From contig NZ_FNDR01000015.1 of assembly GCF_900099805.1 (NCBI RefSeq), forward strand, positions 1 through 64,000: 64,000 nt of DNA, read 5' to 3'. The notes beneath the pieces are model-generated. The model searched no databases. It was not told the origin of the DNA and saw nothing but the letters and a program-made list of their open reading frames with translations. The stretch comes from Variovorax sp. OV700. Lineage in GTDB: Bacteria; Pseudomonadota; Gammaproteobacteria; Burkholderiales; Burkholderiaceae_C. Positions 35,904 to 43,550 of the stretch are shown piece by piece. Positions within the stretch are counted from its first letter, which is position 1; every line of letters begins with the position of its first letter. The translations under genes were made by a program, and so were the position numbers.

Positions 35904-36821
35904 TCAACGGCCCAGCTTTTCCGCCATGCGGCGTTGGAGGTCGGCAAAGTTCGCGCGCACCGCGTCCGCCAACGCAGGCAGCAGCGGGTTCGAATCCGTC
36001 TTCCGTCTCAGCAAGACAAGCACCTCGCCTGCGTCAGATCCGCGCAGACTGCAGAAACTCGTGCCCGCCACGCCAAGCAACGCGCACGAAGACGGCACCA
36101 ATGCCACGCCGAGCCCGGCACCGACCAGGTCGAGCACGCCATGCACCGTGCTTGCTTCGTAGCGGATGCGCGGGCTGAAGCCGGCCTTTGCGCAGAGGTA
36201 GATCGACTGGTCGAAGTACGCCGGTCCCCGGTGCCGGGTGAAGGCGACGAAATCGTGCTCCGCGAAGCTGCGCAGTTCGACCGGATTGCCGGCGCGGCGT
36301 GCTTGCTGCGGTGTCAGCGCAAGGCAAAAAGGATCGGGCATCTGCGCCGCGACCGTCAGGCGCGGATGATGCGGCTTGCTGCGTGCGATTCCGGCATCGA
36401 GATGACCCGCGGCCACCGCCTCCGCCTGCTCGCTGCTGATCAGTTCGCGCAGTTCGATATGCAGCGCCGGATGCTCCTTCTTGAGGTGCCGGACGAGCTT
36501 CGGCAGCACCGTGCTGCTGGCGGAGGGCACGAAGCCGAGCGCCAGGTGGCCGCTGCTGGCGCTTCCCGTCACAGACTCCTTCATGCGCGCCGCGCGGTCG
36601 AGCAGATACCGCGCTTCCGGCAACAGCGACTCGCCTGCCGCCGTCAGGCGCACCCCTTTGGGATGGCGCACAAAGAGCGCAGTGCCCATTTCCTCTTCGA
36701 GCTGCCGGATCTGCACCGACAGCGGCGGCTGCGCGATGAACAGCTTCTCCGCGGCCCTGCTCAGGTTGCCCGTTTCGGCCACGGCCACGAAGTAGCGCAG
36801 GTGCCTCAGTTCCATGCTCAT
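35904..36821 (-). CDS. LysR-family transcriptional regulator
   Basis: 305 aa from ATG 36821, which has GGAG 6 bases upstream; further in-frame ATGs lie at 36833 and 36815. Helix-turn-helix MELRHLRYFVAVAETGNLSRAAEKLFIAQPPLSVQIRQLEEEMG (shown as its opening), followed by a substrate-binding domain with LGFVPSASSTVLPKLV. Resembles CatR/BenM-type activators that respond to aromatic acids. Divergent from the Bug/alcohol dehydrogenase run starting at 36944, which it probably controls. Confidence 0.88.
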   Translation of the reverse strand: MSMELRHLRYFVAVAETGNLSRAAEKLFIAQPPLSVQIRQLEEEMGTALFVRHPKGVRLTAAGESLLPEARYLLDRAARMKESVTGSASSGHLALGFVPSASSTVLPKLVRHLKKEHPALHIELRELISSEQAEAVAAGHLDAGIARSKPHHPRLTVAAQMPDPFCLALTPQQARRAGNPVELRSFAEHDFVAFTRHRGPAYFDQSIYLCAKAGFSPRIRYEASTVHGVLDLVGAGLGVALVPSSCALLGVAGTSFCSLRGSDAGEVLVLLRRKTDSNPLLPALADAVRANFADLQRRMAEKLGR

Positions 36822-36943
36822 GAGAAACTCCATATTCAGGAGGTATCGGGTCCATAGCTTATCGGTGTTTGGCGTATCGAGACTCTGCGGCCAGAATTCG
36901 TCCATTCCAGGCGCAGGAGCGTCGGCACTGAATGGAGACACAC

Positions 36944-37903
36944 ATGAAAAAAGCTCTCGCCCTCCTGACGGGTTGCGCATTTGGCTTGGCCGCGTCGGCC
37001 CAGAGCTGGCCTGCCAAGCCGGTCAAGCTCGTCGTGCCGGCACCGGCCGGTAGCTCGCTCGACTTCATCGCCCGCACGCTGGGTGACAAGCTGCGCGAGC
37101 GATGGAAGCAGCCGGTCGTGATCGACAACAAGGCAGGTGCAGGCGGCATGCTGGGCATGACCGCCGTTGCCAAGGCGCCAGCCGACGGCTACACCTTGGG
37201 CGTCGGCTTCAACGGCCCGATCGCGTTCGGGCCGCACATGTACAAGAAGATGGCCTACGACCCCGCCAAGGACCTGCTGCCGATCGTTCTCACGTCGTCG
37301 CAACCCAACGTGCTGGCGGTAGCGGCCGGCAACCCCGCCAAGACCTTGCCCGAATTCGTGGCTTGGGCAAAAAAGCAGGGCGGCAAGATCAACTACGCCT
37401 CGGTTGGGGCAGGCAGCTCTTCGCACTTGACCATGGAGCTGTTCAGGAGTGTGGCTGGTTTCGAAGCCACGCATGTGCCCTTCGCTGGCTCGCCGCCGGC
37501 CGGTATTTCGCTGGCATCCGAAGAGACGCAGGCGCTGTTCACCGTGGCGCCTGCGCTGCTGCCGCTGATCCAGGGCGGCCGCATTCGCCTGCTGGCAGCC
37601 ACCAGCCTCCAGCGCACCGAAACCATGAAGGACCTGCCGACGGTCGCCGAGGCGGGCTATCCCGGCTTCGAAGCCTTGGCGTGGAATGGCCTGTTCAGCG
37701 CCGCCGGCACACCGCCGGAACTGGTGCGCCGCATCAATGCCGACGTCAACGAGGTGATGAAGGACAAGAGCGTGCGCGACGCTTTCGCAAAGCAGGGTTT
37801 GATCCTCGGCGGGGGCTCGCCCGACGAGTTCAAGACCTTCATCGCGGCCGAAAGCCTCAAGTGGGGCGCCATCATCAAGAAGGTCGGCATCAGCATCGAC
37901 TGA
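36944..37903 (+). CDS. Bug/TctC-family periplasmic solute receptor
   Basis: 319 aa from the ATG at 36944, which has GGAG 6 bases upstream (an ATG at 36932 supplies that GGAG). Signal peptide MKKALALLTGCAFGLAASAQ; mature WPAKPVKLVVPAPAGSSLDF. Family loops VVIDNKAGAGGMLGMTAVA and INYASVGAGSSSHLTMEL present. Leads a run with a zinc alcohol dehydrogenase and a DUF4286-like protein, so its ligand may be an oxidisable hydroxy acid. Confidence 0.9.
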   Translation: MKKALALLTGCAFGLAASAQSWPAKPVKLVVPAPAGSSLDFIARTLGDKLRERWKQPVVIDNKAGAGGMLGMTAVAKAPADGYTLGVGFNGPIAFGPHMYKKMAYDPAKDLLPIVLTSSQPNVLAVAAGNPAKTLPEFVAWAKKQGGKINYASVGAGSSSHLTMELFRSVAGFEATHVPFAGSPPAGISLASEETQALFTVAPALLPLIQGGRIRLLAATSLQRTETMKDLPTVAEAGYPGFEALAWNGLFSAAGTPPELVRRINADVNEVMKDKSVRDAFAKQGLILGGGSPDEFKTFIAAESLKWGAIIKKVGISID

Positions 37904-37920
37904 CGCTGGAATGAAGCACC

Positions 37921-38955
37921 ATGCAAGCCTTGCGCAAAACACGCCCGCAAGCGGGCCTCGAACTGATGGACGTACCAGCGCCCGTGCTGGAAGCCGATTC
38001 CAGCGATGTACTCGTGAAGGTCAGCGCCACAGGCATCTGCGGCAGCGACCTGCACGTGGACGACTGGACGTCCAGCTATGCCTTCATCACCCAGAGCATT
38101 CCTGTCACGATCGGGCACGAGTTCGTCGGGGTTGCACAGACCGGCGCCTTGACCGGCCAGCGCGTGGTCGTTCGTCCCTCGGTGACTTGCGGCGCCTGCG
38201 CCGCTTGCGCCACGGGCGATCACGATGGCTGCGAGAAGCGCCGCGGCATCGGCATGACGCGCGATGGCGCTTTCGCCCCCTGGGTCCGGGTCCCCCTGCG
38301 CAACTGCGTGCCCGTGCCCGACAGCCTGAGTGACGAGCTCGCAGCGCTCACGGAGCCGCTCACCATATCGATGCAGGCGCTTCGCATCGCAGGCGACGTG
38401 GCCGGCAAGCGCGTGCTGGTGATGGGCCCGGGCACCATCGGCCAGGGGATCGCCGCGCTGGCACGCCGTGCCGGTGCCGCGCAGGTCGTGGTCAGCGGCT
38501 GTCACGATGCAGCCCGATTCGACGCACTGCGCCGGATGGGCTTCGACGCCTTGGTCGATGTGGCTACGCAGCCGCTGGCCGAGGGCGCCCGGCCGCACAC
38601 GGGCGGCGAACCCTTCGATGTCATATTCGAAGCGACGGGGGTGCCCGAAACCATCACGGAAGGCTTGGCGCTGTTGCGGCGCAATGGAATCGTGGTCGTC
38701 ACCGGCATCCATGCCCGCCCGCTTCTGCTCGACCTGACACCGATGGTGCGCAACCAGCAACAAATGCGTGGCTCCTTTCGTCCGCCCGAATCCGATTGGC
38801 CCCTGGCCCTCGAGTTGATGGCCGAGATGAATGCCGTCATGCGCCCGATGGTCAGCCACGTCCTGCCGTTGTCGCAAGCCAAGGAGGGCTTTGCGCTGGC
38901 TCGCGCGAAGGCGGCGAGCAAGGTGCTCCTGAAGCCGGAAGCACGCGATGAGTGA
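37921..38955 (+). CDS. Zinc-dependent alcohol dehydrogenase (MDR family)
   Basis: 344 aa. Catalytic zinc ligands are in GICGSDLHVDD (Cys), GHEFVGVAQ (His and Glu) and the structural-zinc lobe around CGACAACATGDHDGC (residues about 84-98). The nucleotide-binding motif is VLVMGPGTIGQGIAALA (about 158-174). Oxidises a secondary alcohol or polyol; substrate unknown. It starts 17 bases after the Bug receptor and its last 8 bases overlap the next gene. Confidence 0.88.
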   Translation: MQALRKTRPQAGLELMDVPAPVLEADSSDVLVKVSATGICGSDLHVDDWTSSYAFITQSIPVTIGHEFVGVAQTGALTGQRVVVRPSVTCGACAACATGDHDGCEKRRGIGMTRDGAFAPWVRVPLRNCVPVPDSLSDELAALTEPLTISMQALRIAGDVAGKRVLVMGPGTIGQGIAALARRAGAAQVVVSGCHDAARFDALRRMGFDALVDVATQPLAEGARPHTGGEPFDVIFEATGVPETITEGLALLRRNGIVVVTGIHARPLLLDLTPMVRNQQQMRGSFRPPESDWPLALELMAEMNAVMRPMVSHVLPLSQAKEGFALARAKAASKVLLKPEARDE

Positions 38956-39646
38956 CGATATATCCGGCACGGGCGCCGTGTTGGCGCTGTGGAACGACGT
39001 CACGCCCGACGTCGAAGCCGAGTACAACGCGTGGCATGCGGGCGAGCACGTGCCCGAGCGGTTGACGGTTCCAGGCATGCTGTGGGGCCGGCGCTACCGA
39101 CGCTCATGCAACAGCGCTGCGCCTCGCTACCTGACGATCTACGGCATGCGCGACGCGCAGGTCTTGGAAAGCGATGCCTATCGCCTTCTGCTGAGCAGGC
39201 CCACACCGATGAGCGCGCACATGCGCCCGCATCTGTGCAACCTGTCGCGCTGGGTGTGCGATGTCCGCGAGGCGCGCGGCTTCCTGGCACCAAACAGCCT
39301 GGCCATGTGGACGTTCGATGCGGAAGATGCGGCTCGCTCGTGCGCAGGTGCCCACGCATCCTGCACGCCTGACTTTCTTCTCGCCCAGCGGTCGCTCGAT
39401 GCAGCGCCGTTGCCCTGGCTGACGGGCGGACAGGCGCAGGCGGTCGAAGGAAGCTGGCTGTTGGCCATGGGAATGCCCGAGCAGGCGATGGCTTCACCGC
39501 AGGCTGTCCCGGGCGCAATTCTGTACAGGCCTCTTCCGGTCCAGCCAGCTTTGCACCCAGCGATTCCGTGGCATTCTTCCTGCATACGATCGATCACTCC
39601 CTCCGACGTCGCCGAATTGACAGGACTTCAATGCTCGAACTCTTGA
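38948..39646 (+). CDS. DUF4286-like protein
   Basis: 232 aa. N-terminal half contains VEAEYNAWHAGEHVPERLTVPGML followed by GRRYRR, typical of DUF4286/EthD-like dimeric alpha/beta-barrel proteins; a second half (about 115-232) has LAMWTFDAEDAAR and WHSSCIRSITPSD. ATGAGTGA overlap with the dehydrogenase indicates coupling. Might bind or isomerise the dehydrogenase product; function not assigned. Its last 16 bases overlap the TerC start. Confidence 0.65.
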   Translation: MSDDISGTGAVLALWNDVTPDVEAEYNAWHAGEHVPERLTVPGMLWGRRYRRSCNSAAPRYLTIYGMRDAQVLESDAYRLLLSRPTPMSAHMRPHLCNLSRWVCDVREARGFLAPNSLAMWTFDAEDAARSCAGAHASCTPDFLLAQRSLDAAPLPWLTGGQAQAVEGSWLLAMGMPEQAMASPQAVPGAILYRPLPVQPALHPAIPWHSSCIRSITPSDVAELTGLQCSNS

Positions 39647-40380
39647 CGGACCCTCAGGTTTGGATTGCCTTTGCCACCTTGACGGCGCTCGAACTCGTCC
39701 TTGGCATCGACAACATCATCTTCATCGCCATCCTGGTCGACAAATTGCCTCCCGCCAACCGAGAGTTCGCGCGACGCGCGGGGCTGTTCATGGCCATGTT
39801 CATGCGCATCGGCCTGTTGCTGGTTCTGGCCTGGATCGTCGGCCTGGTCGCTCCGCTTTTCTCGGTGTTCAATCAAGAAATATCGGGGCGAGACCTGGTC
39901 CTGATCCTGGGTGGCCTGTTCCTCATCTGGAAGAGCACGACCGAGGTTCACCAATCGCTGGAGGGGGAGCACGAGCACAAATCCAGCGCGGCCAAGGCGA
40001 CCTTCACCTCCGTGATGCTCCAGATCGTTCTGGTCGATATGGTGTTCTCGCTGGACTCGATCATCACCGCCGTCGGGATGGTGGACGACGTGCGCATCAT
40101 GATCGCTGCGGTGATTGCCTCCGTGCTGCTGATGATGCTGTTCGCCGGCCCCATCGGGCGCTTCGTCTCGAACCACCCCACCATCAAGATGCTGGCGCTG
40201 GCCTTCCTGGTGGTCGTGGGCGTCGTCCTCGTGGCGGAGGGCTTCGATCACCACGTGCCCAAGGGCTACGTCTACTTTGCAATGGCCTTTTCCGTGGCCG
40301 TTGAAATGCTCAATATCCGGATGCGCAAGAAAGCGGCCAAGGCCGTGAAACTGAACCCGCCCCATATGCCGGGCGAATGA
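39631..40380 (+). CDS. TerC-family integral membrane protein
   Basis: 249 aa from the ATG at 39631, which has AGGA upstream and lies inside the 3' end of the preceding gene. Seven or so hydrophobic helices; conserved acidic positions ELVLGIDNIIFIAILV (about 20-35) and LVDMVFSLDSIITAVG (about 133-148) are characteristic of TerC/Alx proteins, recently linked to manganese export. The cytoplasmic loop LEGEHEHKSS is His/Glu-rich. No other ter genes occur, so a tellurite role is unlikely. Confidence 0.88.
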   Translation: MLELLTDPQVWIAFATLTALELVLGIDNIIFIAILVDKLPPANREFARRAGLFMAMFMRIGLLLVLAWIVGLVAPLFSVFNQEISGRDLVLILGGLFLIWKSTTEVHQSLEGEHEHKSSAAKATFTSVMLQIVLVDMVFSLDSIITAVGMVDDVRIMIAAVIASVLLMMLFAGPIGRFVSNHPTIKMLALAFLVVVGVVLVAEGFDHHVPKGYVYFAMAFSVAVEMLNIRMRKKAAKAVKLNPPHMPGE

Positions 40381-40400
40381 AGAGCCGCGGTTGAAGTCGC

Positions 40401-41681
40401 TCAGCTGTCCGCCGACTGGTGCAGATGCCGCCGCAGCCGCCGCACGTTGAGCAGCACCAGCAGTGCGATCACCGGCACGGCGACCAGCGTCACCGCGGTT
40501 TCGTGCCAGCCCATGGCCTTGGCCAGCGGCTTCAGCAGGTAGTTGCTGAGCCCGACGCCGTAGTAGGTCATGGCGATCACCGACAGGCCCTCGACCGTCT
40601 CCTGCAGCCGCAACTGCAGGCCCTGGCGCCGGTCGAGCGAGCTGAGCAGCGCCTGGTTCTGCCGTTCGCGCTCGACTTCGGAGCGGGTCTGCAGCAACTG
40701 CGCGGCCCGGGCGATCCGCTCTGACAATTGCGTCTGCCGGGCCGACGTGGCGGCGCAGCTGTCCATGGCCGGACGAAACCGGCGCGCCATGAACTCCGAC
40801 AGCGGCTGCAGGCCCGGCACCAGCGTCTCGCGCAGATCGACAAGCCGCTGGTTCACGATGCCGCTGTAGGCGCGGGTGGCCGCAAAGCGCGCACTGTTCT
40901 CGGCCATCGCATGCTCGACCTGCGCGGCCAGCGTGACAAGCTCGTGCAGCAGGACTTCGTCGCCATCCGTCGCATCGTGGAAGCGGGCCATCAGCGACGC
41001 CAGCTGGGTCTCCTCGGCCGCGAGCTGCCCCATGCGGCGCGAAGCCAGGGGCAGGCTGAGCAGGGCCATCATGCGGTAGGTGTCGACTTCGATCAGGCGC
41101 TGGACGGTGCGGCCCGCGCGTCGCCGGTTCATGGCGTGGTCGAACACCAGGAAGCGCGTCACGCCTTCTTTCGTGCGAAGGTCCGACACCACGGTGGCCG
41201 CGCCGTCGGCCACCCGGTTGCCCACCAGCAAATCGCTGCCGAAAAGCGGCGCCACCAGGCGCGCATGGGGCGGATCGCCGGGGCAGGGGAGCACGGCCAG
41301 CTCTGTCGCGGAAATCATGCGGCCGGGCAGCGAGGCCAGCCAATCGTGCGGCAGGGCATCGAGCCAGCCGGTGTCGAAAGCCTGGTCCATGGCGAGCTCG
41401 CCGAGATCGGTGAACACGGTGAATGTGTGGAACTCCGTGTGGCGCTCCCAGCGCACGCGCAGCGCGCCGCAGCGCACCTGGCACTGCGTGGCGGCGCCCG
41501 CTGCGGAGGCCTCGCCGCCCAGCCGCGCCAGATGCGCGATGCAAAGCGCGTCGTCGTCCGGGCCTTCGCGCAGCGTGGCAATGGCCAACGCGGCACCCGG
41601 CGTCGAGAGGGGCTCGAACGGGCGCGCGTGAATTTCGTCGGCCAGCTGCTGGCGACCTTCCACTTCTGTCGGTAGTTTCAT
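40401..41681 (-). CDS. DUF3422 membrane-anchored protein
   Basis: 426 aa from ATG 41681. A soluble N-terminal region (HARPFEPLSTPGAALAIATL, FTDLGELAMDQAFDTGWLDALP) is followed by a long helical, coiled-coil-like region (about 220-350) and two transmembrane helices near the C-terminus (LLKPLAKAMGW and VALLVALLV-type segments, about 370-410). DUF3422 family, function unknown. The ribosome-binding region is occupied by a 7-bp tandem repeat. Convergent with terC. Confidence 0.82.
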   Translation of the reverse strand: MKLPTEVEGRQQLADEIHARPFEPLSTPGAALAIATLREGPDDDALCIAHLARLGGEASAAGAATQCQVRCGALRVRWERHTEFHTFTVFTDLGELAMDQAFDTGWLDALPHDWLASLPGRMISATELAVLPCPGDPPHARLVAPLFGSDLLVGNRVADGAATVVSDLRTKEGVTRFLVFDHAMNRRRAGRTVQRLIEVDTYRMMALLSLPLASRRMGQLAAEETQLASLMARFHDATDGDEVLLHELVTLAAQVEHAMAENSARFAATRAYSGIVNQRLVDLRETLVPGLQPLSEFMARRFRPAMDSCAATSARQTQLSERIARAAQLLQTRSEVERERQNQALLSSLDRRQGLQLRLQETVEGLSVIAMTYYGVGLSNYLLKPLAKAMGWHETAVTLVAVPVIALLVLLNVRRLRRHLHQSADS

Positions 41682-41723
41682 TTCGGGCTTCGGGCTTCGG
41701 GCTTCGGGCTTCGGGCTTCGGGG
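41682..41723. repeat. Tandem repeat, about six copies of a 7-bp unit (TTCGGGC)
   Basis: Six TTCGGGC units (the last ends in G) abut the DUF3422 start codon, filling its ribosome-binding position. Perfect short tandem repeats here could vary in copy number by slippage and so change spacing to any upstream translation signal. Confidence 0.85.
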
Positions 41724-41743
41724 AGAGGGCGGGGAGCAGGGTA

Positions 41744-42457
41744 TCAGTCGGCCGCAGGCGCCGCGGATTCCTCCGTCCACCGCGCATGCGATGCGCCCAG
41801 GTGATGCAGCATGGCTGCCACCGCGGCCTGAGGATCGCGCGCTTCCAGCGCACGATAGATCGCCTCGTGCTCGGCGAACGCCGCTTTCCACGCCTGCGAA
41901 TCCTCGGTGCGTTCGCTCATGCGCGACGAGATCGGGCTGTGCCGCCCATCGAAGAGTTCCCCGACCAGCCGCACGAGAACCGAATTGCCCGTCATCTCGG
42001 CGATGGCGATGTGGAAGCGCCGGTCGTTCTCGATCTGGGTGCGGCCGCTCCGGCCATCCTGACGCATGCTTTCGAGCGATGCCTTCACGCGCTCCAGATG
42101 CTGCGGGGTAACGCGGGCCGAAGCCAGCGTGACGACCGAGCCTTCGAGCATCGCGCGCGCCTGAATCATTTCAGACGGACTTTCGCCGACCGCGGGCGTT
42201 GCGCGCTCCGGCGCGTCCGGCGGCGCGCAGACATACACGCCCGACCCCATCCGTATCTCGACGCGCCCGTCGATCTCCAGGGCGATCAGCGCTTCGCGCA
42301 GCGAGGGGCGCGACACGCCCAACTGCAAGGCGAGCTCCCGCTCCGGCGGCAGGCGCGCGCCGACGGGCAGATTGCCGTTGCGGATGAAAGCCCGGATCTG
42401 GTCCGCGATCTGTTGGTAGAGCCGGCGGGTGTCGGCGGGTTTGGTGAGGGGAAACAT
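41744..42457 (-). CDS. GntR (FadR-subfamily) regulator of the L-fucose operon
   Basis: 237 aa from ATG 42457; a GTG at 42499 preceded by AGAGG would give 251 aa. The winged helix lies at about 10-75 (YQQIADQIRAFIRNGNLPVG, ELALQLGVSRPSLREALIAL, MGSGVYV), the FCD effector domain at about 95-225 with metal-binding His residues (NDRRFHIAIAEMTGN, AEHEAIYRAL). Divergent from the fuconolactonase gene; palindromes at 42543-42559 and 42607-42619 lie between. Probably a repressor relieved by a fucose metabolite. Confidence 0.87.
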   Translation of the reverse strand: MFPLTKPADTRRLYQQIADQIRAFIRNGNLPVGARLPPERELALQLGVSRPSLREALIALEIDGRVEIRMGSGVYVCAPPDAPERATPAVGESPSEMIQARAMLEGSVVTLASARVTPQHLERVKASLESMRQDGRSGRTQIENDRRFHIAIAEMTGNSVLVRLVGELFDGRHSPISSRMSERTEDSQAWKAAFAEHEAIYRALEARDPQAAVAAMLHHLGASHARWTEESAAPAAD

Positions 42458-42542
42458 GGGAAGAGCAGGTCGCGCAATCTGGTCATGCCAGTTTGCCACC
42501 CTCTATGTAGTGATTGCTACTAATGAGCGGTAATTTGCGGGA

Positions 42543-42559
42543 AAACCCGACAAGGGTTT
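42543..42559. promoter_or_regulatory. Inverted repeat AAACCC-N5-GGGTTT
   Basis: A perfect 6-bp dyad with a 5-base spacer in the divergent region between the GntR gene and the fuconolactonase gene, nearer the GntR promoter. Likely regulator site; seen by symmetry only. Confidence 0.5.
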
Positions 42560-42606
42560 GTTCCATCAAGGCCATTTTTGACGTTATGGCAAAGTGGCCT
42601 GCCAAA

Positions 42607-42619
42607 TTGGTAAGGCCAA
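42607..42619. promoter_or_regulatory. Inverted repeat TTGG-N5-CCAA (candidate GntR operator)
   Basis: TTGG-TAAGG-CCAA, 50 bases before the fuconolactonase start. Its size, spacing and TTGGT core fit FadR-subfamily GntR operators. Function inferred. Confidence 0.55.
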
Positions 42620-42668
42620 AACAGATGGCGGCGTTCCGTTTTGACGAGACGGAATGGTGCCAAGCAGC

Positions 42669-43544
42669 ATGACACAGCGCATCGACTCGCATCAACATTT
42701 CTGGCGACCCGCGCGCGGCGACTACGCGTGGCTGCGCGCCGACGTGCCCACCCTCGCGCCGCTGATGCGCGACTTTCTTCCCGAGCACCTGGCGCCCCTC
42801 TTGCAAGCGCATGGGGTGGAGCGGACCGTGCTGGTGCAGGCCGCCGACTCGGAAGCTGAAAACAGCTTCATGCTCGAACTGGCCACCGCGCACGACGTGG
42901 TTGGCGGCGTGGTCGGCTGGGTCGACCTGGCCAGCCCCCGTGCCGTGGCTTCGCTCGAACGCATGACGCGGCATCCCAAGTTCAAGGGCGTGCGGCCGAT
43001 GCTGCAAGACCTGTCCGATGACGACTGGATCGCGCGCATGCCGCGCCCCGACGCCATTCAGGCGCTCGTTCGCCTGGGCCTGCGCTTCGATGCGCTGGTG
43101 AAGCCCCGTCACCTGTCCTCGCTGATGCGCTTTCTGAAAGACTGGCCGCAGCTGCCCGTGGTGATCGACCACGCCGCCAAGCCGCCCGTGGGCGCGCACG
43201 GCACCGAGCCCTTCGCGGCCTGGCGCAAGGACATCGCCGAGCTTGCCGCGCTGCCGCAGGTGTGCTGCAAGTTCTCCGGGCTCTGGGGCGAGGCGCCGCA
43301 AGCCGCGCACCACGATGTCGATGTGGCGGCACGCGCCGTGCGCCCGGTGTGGGAGCAGCTTCTCGAGTGCTTCGGCCCCGCGCGCCTCATGTGGGGCAGC
43401 GACTGGCCGGTGCTCACGCTGGCCGGCGACTACGCAGGCTGGATCGCGGTCAGCGAAGCCTGCATCGGCGGCCTGTCGGCCAGCGAGCAGTCGAACCTTT
43501 GGCGTGGCACTGCGCAACGCTTCTATGGCCTTCCGACGGACTGA
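42669..43544 (+). CDS. L-fucono-1,5-lactonase (amidohydrolase family)
   Basis: 291 aa from the ATG at 42669. A COG3618-type amidohydrolase: MTQRIDSHQHFWRPARGDY carries the HxH ligands, VIDHAAKPPVG a second His and LMWGSDWPVLTLAGDY the Asp. Hydrolyses L-fuconolactone to L-fuconate. The assignment follows family resemblance and the operon: sugar ABC genes, fuconate dehydratase, L-fucose dehydrogenase and mutarotase follow on the same strand. Confidence 0.85.
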   Translation: MTQRIDSHQHFWRPARGDYAWLRADVPTLAPLMRDFLPEHLAPLLQAHGVERTVLVQAADSEAENSFMLELATAHDVVGGVVGWVDLASPRAVASLERMTRHPKFKGVRPMLQDLSDDDWIARMPRPDAIQALVRLGLRFDALVKPRHLSSLMRFLKDWPQLPVVIDHAAKPPVGAHGTEPFAAWRKDIAELAALPQVCCKFSGLWGEAPQAAHHDVDVAARAVRPVWEQLLECFGPARLMWGSDWPVLTLAGDYAGWIAVSEACIGGLSASEQSNLWRGTAQRFYGLPTD

Positions 43545-43550
43545 CGCGCC

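Noticed and set aside
39631..40380. Tellurite-resistance locus
   Set aside because: Only a TerC-family protein is present, with no terB, terD, terE or terZ; the family is better linked to metal export.
41682..41723. CRISPR-like repeat
   Set aside because: The unit is 7 bases in direct tandem with no spacers.
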